Shown here one piece after another: positions 36,410 to 45,270 of a DNA stretch of 64,000 nt. The position numbers were made by a program, and so were the translations under genes. Position 1 is the stretch's first letter. Every line of letters begins with the position of its first letter. The stretch spans positions 27,166 to 91,165 of the forward strand of contig NZ_BCRN01000019.1 in NCBI RefSeq assembly GCF_001552615.1. Direction: 5' to 3'. A model generated the notes under the pieces. That model was not told where the DNA came from, ran no database searches, and saw only the letters and a list, made by a program, of their open reading frames with translations. Source of the DNA: Millisia brevis NBRC 105863. Lineage in GTDB: Bacteria; Actinomycetota; Actinomycetes; Mycobacteriales; Mycobacteriaceae.

Positions 36410-37435
36410 TCAGCCGACGCGTTGGACGGTGTAGTCGACCAGGCCGCGCAGGGCCGCATTGGCCGGTCCGGGCGGCAGACCCTCGAGCTCGAGACGGGCC
36501 CGATCGACGTACTCGGCGAGCGTCACGCGGGCCCGCCGCATGCCGTCCGAGCCGCGCAGCAGGCCGAGCGCCTCGGTGACCTCGGCCTCCTCGGTGAGCG
36601 GTCCGGTGAGCAGCTCGCGCAACCGCACACCGGTCGGGCCCTCGTCCTGCAGCGCGTAGAGCACCGGCAGGGTGTGCACCCCTTCCCGCAGGTCGGTGCC
36701 CGGGGTCTTGCCGGTCTGTTCGCTGTCGGAAGCGATGTCGATGATGTCGTCGGCGATCTGGAAGGCGGTACCCACCGCGTCACCGAGCCGGCGCAGCCGT
36801 TCGACGTCCTCGTCGGGCGCTCCCGAGAAGACGCCGCCGAAGTATCCGGAGGTGGCGATCAGCGATCCGGTCTTCTCCCAGACGGTGCGCAGATAGTGCT
36901 CGACGGGCTCGCGCGGGCCGGCGCCGATCGTCTCGCGCATCTGCCCGGTCACCAGCTCGGCGAAGGTCTCCGAGATCACCCGAACCGCCTCCGGCCCCAG
37001 GGTGGAGACCAGCCGCGAGGAGTGCGCGAAGAGGTAGTCGCCGATCAGGATCGCCATGCTGTTGCCCCAGCGCGCGTTGGCACTCTCGGCGCCCCGGCGC
37101 AGCTCGGCCTCGTCCATGACGTCGTCGTGATAGAGCGTCGCGAGGTGCACCAGTTCGATCACGGTCGCGGCGACCACGATCTCCGGATTGTCCGGTTGCG
37201 GTCCGAGTTGTGCGGTCAGGACGGTGAACAGCGGACGGAACCGCTTACCTCCCGCCCGAGCGAGATGCAGAGCCGCCTCGGTGAGGAAATCCTCACCAGC
37301 GGAGAGCTCCTCGACCAACAGCGCCTCTACCCGACCGACCGCGTCACGCACCGAAGCGGCCAACGTCGGGTCCAGCAGATCAACCCCGGCGACCACGGTT
37401 GCGGATGCCTCTGATTCCGAATCCGGACGTCCCAC
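36410..37435 (-). CDS. grcC: Polyprenyl diphosphate synthase (menaquinone side chain)
   Basis: 341 residues from GTG 37435. Both aspartate-rich motifs are present: DDVMD (LYHDDVMDEAELRRG) and DDIID (ADDIIDIASDSEQTGKTPGTDLREG), which bind the Mg-diphosphate. GGKRFRPLF is the homoallylic-site segment. It elongates isoprenyl diphosphate for the menaquinone tail (role by family and by position next to menJ). TAAGTT (forward 37443-37448) lies 7 bases ahead of the GTG on this strand, so it may be leaderless. Divergent from menJ. Confidence 0.95.
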   Translation of the reverse strand: MGRPDSESEASATVVAGVDLLDPTLAASVRDAVGRVEALLVEELSAGEDFLTEAALHLARAGGKRFRPLFTVLTAQLGPQPDNPEIVVAATVIELVHLATLYHDDVMDEAELRRGAESANARWGNSMAILIGDYLFAHSSRLVSTLGPEAVRVISETFAELVTGQMRETIGAGPREPVEHYLRTVWEKTGSLIATSGYFGGVFSGAPDEDVERLRRLGDAVGTAFQIADDIIDIASDSEQTGKTPGTDLREGVHTLPVLYALQDEGPTGVRLRELLTGPLTEEAEVTEALGLLRGSDGMRRARVTLAEYVDRARLELEGLPPGPANAALRGLVDYTVQRVG

Positions 37436-37469
37436 GTCATTCAACTTAGCCTGAGGGGATACTGAGACG

Positions 37470-38735
37470 GTGACTGCGGCACACCTCGAGGGCGTAACCG
37501 ATCTTCCCGAACATGTGGAAGTGCTGGTGGTAGGCGGCGGACCTGCGGGTTCCGCCGCTGCGGCGTGGGCGGCCCGCGACGGGCGGGACGTCCTGCTGGT
37601 CGACGCCGCGAAGTTCCCCCGCGACAAGACCTGCGGCGACGGACTGACCCCGCGGGCGATGGCGGAACTCGAACACCTCGGCATCGCCGACTGGACGACC
37701 AGCCGCGTGCGCAACCGCGGGCTGCGCCTCAACGGCTTCGGCCGTTCCCTGGAGCTGGAGTGGCCCGGCAAGGGGCACCTGCCGACGTACGGCAGCGCGG
37801 TGCCGCGCAGCGAGCTCGACGACCGGATCGGCCGATGTGCGATCGACGCCGGCGCGCGGCGGGCGGACGGGGTGCGGGCGGTCGAACTCGACCACAACGA
37901 CGCCGCGGTCTCCGCGGTGCGGCTGCGCACCGCGATCGGCGTGGCGACGGTGCGCTGCGACAAGCTGATCGTCGCCGACGGGGTGCGCTCGCCGGTGGGC
38001 AAGCTGCTGGGCCGCCAATGGCATCGGGAGACCGCCTACGGCGTCGCGGTGCGCTCGTACGCGAAGTCCGCGCGATCGGACGACCCGTGGATCACCTCGC
38101 ATCTGGAATTGCGGGACCGCGACAAGAAGATCCAGCCCGGCTACGGCTGGGTGTTCCCGCTCGGCGACGGCCGGGTCAACCTCGGTGTCGGCACCCTCGC
38201 GACCGCGAAGCGCCCGGCGGAGGGCTCGCTGCGTCCGCTGCTCGAGCTGTACGCCGAGCAGCGCGCGGAGGACTTCGCCCTCGACGGGCCGCCCACCGAT
38301 CTCGCGTCGTCCCTGCTGCCGATGGGCGGCGCGGTCAGCGGGATCGCCGGACCGAACTGGGCCCTGATCGGCGACGCCGCCGCCTGTGTCAACCCGCTCA
38401 ACGGCGAGGGCATCGACTACGGCCTCGAGGGTGGCCGGATGATCACCGAACTGCTCGATGCGAAAGACCTGACCGATGTCTGGCCGGACGCGCTGCGCAC
38501 CCGGTACGGGCAGGCGTTCTCGATCGCCCGGCGGCTCGCCGGATTGCTGACCATCCCCTGGCTGCTGCCGGCCGCCGGTCCGGTGGCGATGCGCTCGAAT
38601 CGACTGATGCAGGTCGCCGTTCGGGTGATGGGCAATCTGGTCACCGAGGAGGACGCCGACCTGGTCGCCCGCCTCTGGCGGCTCGCCGGGCGTTCCTCGC
38701 TGGCGATCGACGGCCGGGAACCCTTCGCGGACTGA
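37470..38735 (+). CDS. menJ: Menaquinone side-chain reductase MenJ (geranylgeranyl reductase family)
   Basis: 421 residues from GTG 37470. FAD-dependent oxidoreductase: dinucleotide motif VVGGGPAGSAAAAWAARDGRDVLLVD at 20-45, CGDGLTPRAMAEL and the second FAD motif ALIGDAAACVNPLNGEGIDYGLEGG near 300-325. The M. tuberculosis ortholog saturates the beta-isoprene of menaquinone-9. Neighbours grcC (divergent) and htpX match that locus. Confidence 0.95.
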   Translation: MTAAHLEGVTDLPEHVEVLVVGGGPAGSAAAAWAARDGRDVLLVDAAKFPRDKTCGDGLTPRAMAELEHLGIADWTTSRVRNRGLRLNGFGRSLELEWPGKGHLPTYGSAVPRSELDDRIGRCAIDAGARRADGVRAVELDHNDAAVSAVRLRTAIGVATVRCDKLIVADGVRSPVGKLLGRQWHRETAYGVAVRSYAKSARSDDPWITSHLELRDRDKKIQPGYGWVFPLGDGRVNLGVGTLATAKRPAEGSLRPLLELYAEQRAEDFALDGPPTDLASSLLPMGGAVSGIAGPNWALIGDAAACVNPLNGEGIDYGLEGGRMITELLDAKDLTDVWPDALRTRYGQAFSIARRLAGLLTIPWLLPAAGPVAMRSNRLMQVAVRVMGNLVTEEDADLVARLWRLAGRSSLAIDGREPFAD

Positions 38736-38760
38736 CCGATCCACCGGCCACGGCCGGCGC

Positions 38761-40008
38761 CTACGACCGACCGCCGCTTCGGCGAGCCGCGTAGATCACC
38801 ACCCCGGCGAGCAGCACCACGGCGCCGGCGATCACCGACGTCGCCGGGAGGAAGACGGCCACCGTCAGGCAGCCGACCACCCCGAGCGCGGGCACGATGC
38901 GCGAGCGCGGACGGTCGTCGAGCGTCCACGCCGAGACATTGGCGATCGTGTAGTACAGCAGCACGCCGAAGGACGAAAACCCGATCGCGGTACGCAGATC
39001 CACGCCCGCGGCGACCACCGCGACCACGACTCCGACGACGAGCTCCGCCCGCCGCGGCCCACGACCGCGGGGGTCGACCACCGCCAGGGCGCGCGGGAAG
39101 TGTCCGTCGCGGGACATCGCCAGGACCGTGCGCGAGACGCCGAGCAGCAGGGCCAGCAACGATCCCGCCGCGGCGACGCCGGCGCCGATCCGCACGACCG
39201 GTTCGAGCCAACCGGCCCCCGCCGCGGTGACGACGGCCGACAACGGCGCGGTCGCCGCGGCCAGCCCCTGCGATCCGAGCACCAGCAGCGCCACCGAGAT
39301 CACCGCCGCGTAGACCGCCAGCGTCACCCCCAGGGCGATCGGCACCGCTCGGCGGATCGTGCGGGCCGGGTCGCGCACCTCCTCGCCGAGCGTGGTGATC
39401 CGCGCGTACCCGGCGAAGGCGAAGAACAGCAGACCGGCACCCTGCAGGACCCCGACCACCGACAGCTGCCCGGCCGCTCCGAGGTCGGCGATCGGCCGCT
39501 GGTCGCCGGTGAGCCCGACGGCCACCACCGCGGCGAGCACCACGAGCACCGCGGCGACGATCGACCGTGCCAGCCAGGCCGACAGTCGCACGCCCGCATA
39601 GTTCACCGCGGTCAGCGCCATGACGGTGACGACCGCCACAACGTGGGCGTGGTTGGGCCACAGGTACATTCCGACGGTCATCGCCATCGCCACGCAGGAC
39701 GCCGTCTTGCCGGTGACAAAGGCCCAGCCGGCGAGATAGCCCCAGAACGGGCCCAGCCGCTCGCGGCCGTAGACGTAGGTTCCACCGGACGCCGGATACC
39801 GGGCCGCGAGGCGCGCGGAGGACATCGCGTTGCAGTACGCGATGACCGCGGCTACGGCCAGGGCGATCAGCACACCCGCGCCGGCCGCCTGCGCGGCGAA
39901 CCCGGGGGCGGTGAAGATGCCGGCGCCGATCATGGCGCCCAATCCGACGACCACCGCATCGCCGAGGCCCAATCGCCTGCGCAGCGCACCGGATTCGGCC
40001 ACGCGCAC
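38761..40008 (-). CDS. APC-superfamily amino-acid permease
   Basis: 415 residues with about 12 membrane helices. The N-terminus GDAVVVGLGAMIGAGIFTAPGFAAQAAGAG carries the APC ligand motif (GxMIGAGIF). YCNAMSSARLAARYPASGGTYVYG and FFAFAGYARITTLGEEVRDPARTI are the conserved TM3 and TM6 segments. It starts 3 nt after the stop of the CHAT-STAND gene, so the two are probably co-transcribed. Substrate unknown. Confidence 0.92.
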   Translation of the reverse strand: MRVAESGALRRRLGLGDAVVVGLGAMIGAGIFTAPGFAAQAAGAGVLIALAVAAVIAYCNAMSSARLAARYPASGGTYVYGRERLGPFWGYLAGWAFVTGKTASCVAMAMTVGMYLWPNHAHVVAVVTVMALTAVNYAGVRLSAWLARSIVAAVLVVLAAVVAVGLTGDQRPIADLGAAGQLSVVGVLQGAGLLFFAFAGYARITTLGEEVRDPARTIRRAVPIALGVTLAVYAAVISVALLVLGSQGLAAATAPLSAVVTAAGAGWLEPVVRIGAGVAAAGSLLALLLGVSRTVLAMSRDGHFPRALAVVDPRGRGPRRAELVVGVVVAVVAAGVDLRTAIGFSSFGVLLYYTIANVSAWTLDDRPRSRIVPALGVVGCLTVAVFLPATSVIAGAVVLLAGVVIYAARRSGGRS

Positions 40009-40011
40009 AGG

Positions 40012-43000
40012 CTACCGGCCGGCCATGCCGTCCCGCTCGGCCGCTGCGGCGCACTCCGCCAGCACCGCGTGAGCTTCATCGGTACGCCCCATCGCCGTCA
40101 GACACTCGGCGAGTGCCGTTCCGATGTTGTTCGCCACTCCCGGGATATGGAGGTGTTGCGCCTCTCGATAGGCGTCGGACAGGAGCCGATATGCCGCCGG
40201 GCAGTCGTTGGCCGTCATCTCCACCATCCCCAGGATAAACACCGCGAACAGCGCCTCCACCCGACTGTCGGCGGAGGCGGCCACCTGTCGTAGCCGTGTC
40301 CGAGCCCGCTCGTAGACCGGCATCGGATCCGGGGAGCCCTCGGCGGCGGACAGTTCTCGAAAGATCTCCGGCAAACCTCTCAGGCCCGGCATCGCACTGA
40401 CCAGTTCACCCAGTCGGTCATCGAACTCGGCACCGCGGTCGGTCTGCGGGTCGGCGAGGTCCCCATCCAGCAGCATCGCCATCAGGTCGCCCCCGGACGT
40501 GTAGTCCCGCAGCATGCGGTAGAGCGGGATCAGTTGTTCGTACACCACGCGAACCGCTTCGTCCCGCCGCCCCTGCCGATACAGAGTTTTCGCCAGAATG
40601 CCCAACGCGGCCGCCAGCCGTCGCAGGTCACCGGTCGCGTGATAGGCGGCCCACAAGGTGGTCCGAATATGCTCGACCACCTCGTCGTCGTGGCCGTCGG
40701 CGTACAGAACATCCACGAGAACACGTGTTGCCGAGACATTTTCAGCGTGGTGCGCGGTTCCGGTCCGTCGGCGTACCGCCGCGAGCAGGCTCCTGGCCGC
40801 TCCCCGGTCGCCTCGCTCGACCAGCAGCCGAGCGTGAGCGGTCTCGACGGTCGCCCGCAACGCCGGGTCAATGGTGACGCCACCGTCCGGATCGACCGCG
40901 GCCATCGCCGTATCCACCATCTGCTGCGCGCGCGGCAGATCGCCGCCGTCGAGCGCCGCGAGACCCACGGAGACGGCCAGTTCCGTCGGAACCGGATAGC
41001 CACGCTCGACCAGGACGGTGACCGCACGGTCGAGCAGCGCACGGATCTCGGTCGGTGTTCGCCGGGTCCCGTCGGCGAGATCCTTTGTACAACAAGACGT
41101 CACGATATCCGGATAGTCCGCGCGGAGAGCGAGATCGATCAACAGCAGATTCTGATCGACCCCTCGTTCGTACCGCGCATCCGCCCCGCCCCATGCGCTG
41201 AAAAGATCGTCGATGACCGTTCGGGCGATCGCCGTCTCCTGCTCCCGGTCGAGCGGGCCGAGGCGCCCGCGCATCAGATCGTGGAGTTCGTACGCCGGCC
41301 GGTCGGGTCGGTACGGGTCGGCCGTGTGGCGAAGCACCCCGCACCAATGCAGTCGGATCGGCGACCTGCCGTCGATCGATCCGCGGGCCGCGAGTACCGC
41401 GTCCGGAACCGGCCCGTCCACCACCTGCGCGGCCCGCAGCACCCGAAGGTCGTCGGGGGCGAGACCGGCCACCAGGGCGTCGATTCCGTAGCGATCGACC
41501 AGATCCGCCACCGGTCCCGGACCGGGGCGCGCACCGCCGGTCAGATAGGTTTCCATCTGCGACAATGCCGCCGCCGCATCGTCGGCCGCTCGATCGGGCG
41601 ACAGGACGATCCGCCCCAACTCGGCCTGGATGCCCGGATTCCCCCGCGCGAGCGTCGCAACGTGATACCCCCAGCCGAGCATGTCGATGTCGGTGGTCGG
41701 GCGGTCGAAGACTTGCCGGCGCGTCAGCGCGAGCCTCGCATCGGGAGCGATCGAATCGACACACCTCCAGAGGAATCGATAGTGCACCCGCGCATCCATG
41801 TGGAAGGCGGCGCGGGTGGTCACCACCAGTCGGCTGGGCGATTCCTCGGCGAAGACCTCGAAGACGGTCGACAGTGTGGCGAGGTGACGGGGGTCGACGA
41901 CGTGGACGTCGGCCGTCGATTCGGCCACCAGCACCCGCTCGAGTCCGTCGAGAATCACCAGCAGAGGAACGCCGCCGGTGGCCCGGTTCCCGGACACCCC
42001 GGTCAGGTCGACCAGGAGGTCCCGCAGGGCGTCGTCATCGGCGGCGACCTGTCTGTATCGCCGAATTCTGTCGAGCGAGGGCTGGTCGTCCGACAGCGCC
42101 GCCTCCACGGCAGCCACCAGGTCGTCCGCCGTGAAACCCTCCGCTACCACCACACTTCGGTGCCCCACCATTCGATCGGCGATACGAGCGGCGAGGGCGG
42201 ACTTTCCCACCAGCGGCGAACCGTAGAGGATCGCGCCCGCCACCGTCGGTTCCAGCAGACCGACCACCAACTCGCGAACCCACCGTCGCCGCCCGACCAC
42301 CGCGTCCGGCGATGGCAACGGCGCGAACCGATTCGACCGATCCCGATCGCGCGTGTCGCGGCGTGCACCCGTCTCGTCGCCGGAACCCCCCACGATCGCC
42401 GATCCACCCGCCGGCCCGATCCACAGCCGTGCTCGATGCCAGTCCGTGTAGCCCATCAGCCGCAGCCGGTCGTCGGAGAGCAATTGGCGCAGACCGGCAC
42501 CGACCGCCCGCACGGTATCGACACCGCGGGACAGCGCGCCGTAGAAGGCACCGTTGAAGGCGATCGCCGCGCCCAGTTGCACCGTGCCGTCCCAGCCGAC
42601 CACAGCCGGAACGCCGCCGGCGATCAGTTCGGTCACCACCGAATGCGTCTGTGGCCGTTCGATCATGTCCTCCCGCGGGGCGCCGCCATCGGGAGCGCTT
42701 GCGGTCAGGCACGAGGTCAGGACCACCAGGGAGATTCCCGCCAACGCGGGCACCAGGTCGGCCGCACCCACAGGGCGCATCGCCCCGTCGGCGGTCTCCA
42801 TCGACAGCGTCGGCTCGCGCACGGCGGAGCCGGGGGCGCGCGAGCCGTTGGTTCCGTGGCAGGCCAGGTGGACCACGGCGGTTCCGGCCGTCTCGGCGAG
42901 CCGCCGGCCGAGATGGTCGGGATCACCGGTGTCGTCGATCATCACCTCGACATCCACCCCGCCGAGTGCCTCGAGGATCGCCGACTCCTCGGCCTCGAAA

Positions 43001-43479
43001 TCCAGGGGTGGCGTCCCGGGTGGCTCGGCGGACATGTACGCCACGCGCAATCGGCGGTGGACCGGCGGGGGGACCGCTTGCGGCAACCCGAGCCGGCGCA
43101 CCACCGTCAGCTGGATCTCCGGGTCGACCACCAGGTAGTCGCCGGTCGGGCGGATGAGCAACTCGAAGGGGGCGTTCAGAATCAGCCACTCGAGATCCGA
43201 GGGCACGCGCGGTCCGCGCACCTCGAACACCACCGGCCGCGGCCACTCGGCGAGCCGCCGATCGAGGCGTGCATGGTCCCCGTCGAGCCAACGGAACAGA
43301 TCCGCACCGATCCGCCGCATCACCGTGTCGCCGCGGCGGCTGCCGAGCGCGGCGCGATATCGATGATCGATGGCGGCGAGCGCTCGTCGATCGTCCTCCG
43401 AGAGCCGCCACCCACCGGACACCCGGCCGTTGACGGCAAACCGAATCTCCTCGCCTGCGATGATCAGGCCATCCCCCAT
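40012..43479 (-). CDS. CHAT protease - STAND NTPase - TPR protein
   Basis: 1155 residues from ATG 43479 (MGDGLIIAGEEIRF); GTG 43518 would add 13 residues. Residues about 90-355 are a CHAT caspase-like peptidase: the catalytic His of HLACHG at 208 and the Cys of LTSCLT at 257 form the dyad. Walker A GSPLVGKS at 420-427 and Walker B LLVILDGLE at 506-514 mark a STAND-type NTPase. A winged-helix-like segment (YELHDLMRG) follows, and the C-terminal ~450 residues are helical with TPR-like pairs (ALAECLTAMGRTDEAHAVLAE). The design is a sensor-switch-protease, as in bacterial programmed-cell-death and antiphage conflict proteins. No signal peptide or membrane helix. The target protease substrate is unknown; defence is inference. 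Confidence 0.88.
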   Translation of the reverse strand: MGDGLIIAGEEIRFAVNGRVSGGWRLSEDDRRALAAIDHRYRAALGSRRGDTVMRRIGADLFRWLDGDHARLDRRLAEWPRPVVFEVRGPRVPSDLEWLILNAPFELLIRPTGDYLVVDPEIQLTVVRRLGLPQAVPPPVHRRLRVAYMSAEPPGTPPLDFEAEESAILEALGGVDVEVMIDDTGDPDHLGRRLAETAGTAVVHLACHGTNGSRAPGSAVREPTLSMETADGAMRPVGAADLVPALAGISLVVLTSCLTASAPDGGAPREDMIERPQTHSVVTELIAGGVPAVVGWDGTVQLGAAIAFNGAFYGALSRGVDTVRAVGAGLRQLLSDDRLRLMGYTDWHRARLWIGPAGGSAIVGGSGDETGARRDTRDRDRSNRFAPLPSPDAVVGRRRWVRELVVGLLEPTVAGAILYGSPLVGKSALAARIADRMVGHRSVVVAEGFTADDLVAAVEAALSDDQPSLDRIRRYRQVAADDDALRDLLVDLTGVSGNRATGGVPLLVILDGLERVLVAESTADVHVVDPRHLATLSTVFEVFAEESPSRLVVTTRAAFHMDARVHYRFLWRCVDSIAPDARLALTRRQVFDRPTTDIDMLGWGYHVATLARGNPGIQAELGRIVLSPDRAADDAAAALSQMETYLTGGARPGPGPVADLVDRYGIDALVAGLAPDDLRVLRAAQVVDGPVPDAVLAARGSIDGRSPIRLHWCGVLRHTADPYRPDRPAYELHDLMRGRLGPLDREQETAIARTVIDDLFSAWGGADARYERGVDQNLLLIDLALRADYPDIVTSCCTKDLADGTRRTPTEIRALLDRAVTVLVERGYPVPTELAVSVGLAALDGGDLPRAQQMVDTAMAAVDPDGGVTIDPALRATVETAHARLLVERGDRGAARSLLAAVRRRTGTAHHAENVSATRVLVDVLYADGHDDEVVEHIRTTLWAAYHATGDLRRLAAALGILAKTLYRQGRRDEAVRVVYEQLIPLYRMLRDYTSGGDLMAMLLDGDLADPQTDRGAEFDDRLGELVSAMPGLRGLPEIFRELSAAEGSPDPMPVYERARTRLRQVAASADSRVEALFAVFILGMVEMTANDCPAAYRLLSDAYREAQHLHIPGVANNIGTALAECLTAMGRTDEAHAVLAECAAAAERDGMAGR

Positions 43480-43546
43480 GTGCAAATGGTATCCATCGGA
43501 CACTCCATCGGAGGGCACTCCAGGACGGAGCCCGCCCGCCCTCGCT

Positions 43547-44386
43547 TCACCTGCGCTCGACCCGCTTGCGGCGCGCCGAACGGTGTTTCGGCAGCGCGCC
43601 GCAGTGATCGCGTCGCCGCACCACCTGCATGATCGCCGCCTCGACCGAGGGCCAGTCGTGTATCACCTGGCGATAGCTGACCCGGATGACCACATAGCCC
43701 AGCTCGATCGCGCGCCGATCCCGCTGCCGGTCGGCCTCGAAACGGTCGGGGCCCTCGTGATACCGCCGACCGTCGATCTCCAGGATCAGGCGGTTGCCGA
43801 CCAATAGATCCACTCGCTCCAGACTGTCGATCCACACCTGCGGGGTCACCCGTAATCCGATGCGCCGCAATCGCAACCGCACCATGGTTTCGGTGCCGGA
43901 TTCCGCCCGGTCGCATCGGTCGAGCAGGGCGCGGACGTGCGCTGTCGCCCCGCGTAGTTCGAACTCCAGTTCCGAGGGGGTCAGCAGCTTCAGATGCAGC
44001 AGCGAGTCGCAGACCACCACGATGCCCTCGTCGTCGAGGCAGCGCACCGCATGCCGTAGCGCCGTCGGGAGGTCGTCCACCGCGGCCCGCTCGGGTTCCG
44101 GCCGCCCGTGCTGCCGACAGAATCGTCCACCCGCTCGGGCGGCGCGCACGTGCACCCGATCGGTTGTCGGCACCCACACGCCGTGGAGTGCCGGCGCCGA
44201 AACGCAACCGAGCACGCCGCCGGCGCTCACCGCGGACACCACCGCCGGGTGCGCGCCGTCGGCGGCGTACCAGCCCCGTCTGAGGCGACGCAGCGCGCCG
44301 GTGCGAACCAGCCTCTGCAGCTCGGTCTGCGACATCGTGGCCATCAACGTGCGGCGCGAAACGACACCGCGGTGCAGGTTGTCCAT
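43547..44386 (-). CDS. DUF559/Vsr-like nuclease-fold protein with winged-helix N-terminus
   Basis: 279 residues from ATG 44386. The N-terminus SRRTLMATMSQTELQRLVRTGALRRLRRGWYA is the AbiEi-antitoxin-like winged helix found in this family. The C-terminal third is a DUF559 (Vsr/PD-(D/E)xK) fold: VDLLVGNRLILEIDG supplies the acidic residues and the lysine-poor DxExD-like core, then RYHEG and GYVVIRVSYRQVI. Actinobacteria carry many such genes of unproven function. Upstream is a 25-bp palindrome (44483-44507); downstream, 67 nt away, is the CHAT-STAND gene on the same strand. Confidence 0.87.
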   Translation of the reverse strand: MDNLHRGVVSRRTLMATMSQTELQRLVRTGALRRLRRGWYAADGAHPAVVSAVSAGGVLGCVSAPALHGVWVPTTDRVHVRAARAGGRFCRQHGRPEPERAAVDDLPTALRHAVRCLDDEGIVVVCDSLLHLKLLTPSELEFELRGATAHVRALLDRCDRAESGTETMVRLRLRRIGLRVTPQVWIDSLERVDLLVGNRLILEIDGRRYHEGPDRFEADRQRDRRAIELGYVVIRVSYRQVIHDWPSVEAAIMQVVRRRDHCGALPKHRSARRKRVERR

Positions 44387-44482
44387 GCCGGTCAGGCTGC
44401 CCGGCGGGTCCGCGCGACGGTAGGGGTTTGCGGCGGTTGGGGATAGCTGGGGCAGCCTGTGGAAAACGCTACGGATACGGCC

Positions 44483-44507
44483 GGCGAACACCTATATAGT
44501 GTTCGCC
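44483..44507. promoter_or_regulatory. Palindromic operator/promoter upstream of the DUF559 gene
   Basis: Perfect 9-bp arms GGCGAACAC (44483-44491) and GTGTTCGCC (44499-44507) around CTATATA. The TATATA core could be the -10 of the DUF559-CHAT transcription unit, so a bound dimer would block it. It lies 97 bases before the DUF559 start and 32 bases after the menG stop. Confidence 0.65.
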
Positions 44508-44538
44508 CCACGTATTCGTAGCTACTTCCACACCTTCC

Positions 44539-45261
44539 TCAGTGGACCGGCTTGACCCCGTGGTGCAGCGCCACAATTCCGCCCGCCAGATTGCGGTAGG
44601 TCACCGCCCGCCAACCGGCACCGACCATGATCGTGCGCAGGTCCTTCTGGTTGGGCCAGGCCCGAATCGATTCCGCCAGATAGGCGTAGGCGTCGGTATT
44701 GCTCGAGAAGCGCGACGCCAGCGCCGGCAGGGCCCGCATGATGTATTCGAAGTAGAGCTTCCGAGCGACCACCGGCGTCGACATCTCGCAGACGACGATG
44801 CGGCCGCCGGGACGGGTGACGCGCAGCATCTCCGAGAGCCCCGCCGCGGTGTCCTTCACATTGCGCAGACCGAACGAGATGGTCACCGCGTCGAAGACGT
44901 CGTCGTGGAAGGGCAGCCGCATCGCGTCACCGGCGACCTTCGGCACATCCCGTTCGGCGCCGGCCTGCAGCATGCCGAGCGAGAAGTCGGCGGCCACGCA
45001 CCAGGCGCCGGAACGGGCCAACTCCACCGTCGAGACCGCGGTACCGGCGGCGAGGTCGAGGACCCGCTCCCCCGGTCGCAGCCCGAGCATCGCCAGCGTC
45101 GCCCGACGCCAGCGCCGATCGAGGCCGCCGGTCATCATCGTGTTCATCCGGTCGTAGCGCCGTGCCACACCGTCGAACATCGCCGCGACCTCGACCGGAT
45201 CCTTGTCGAGCGAGGCTCGCGTCGAGATACCGCCGGACGGTTGACTGGTTGGTTCGCCCAC
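44539..45261 (-). CDS. menG: Demethylmenaquinone methyltransferase
   Basis: 240 residues. Class I SAM-dependent methyltransferase with motif [13 protein letters not shown] and the UbiE/MenG signatures [22 protein letters not shown] (N-terminal) and [24 protein letters not shown]. It methylates demethylmenaquinone in the last step of menaquinone synthesis. GTG start at 45261, 9 nt after an MFS gene with which it may share a transcript. Confidence 0.96.
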   Translation of the reverse strand: MGEPTSQPSGGISTRASLDKDPVEVAAMFDGVARRYDRMNTMMTGGLDRRWRRATLAMLGLRPGERVLDLAAGTAVSTVELARSGAWCVAADFSLGMLQAGAERDVPKVAGDAMRLPFHDDVFDAVTISFGLRNVKDTAAGLSEMLRVTRPGGRIVVCEMSTPVVARKLYFEYIMRALPALASRFSSNTDAYAYLAESIRAWPNQKDLRTIMVGAGWRAVTYRNLAGGIVALHHGVKPVH

Positions 45262-45270
45262 CCGGCCAGG

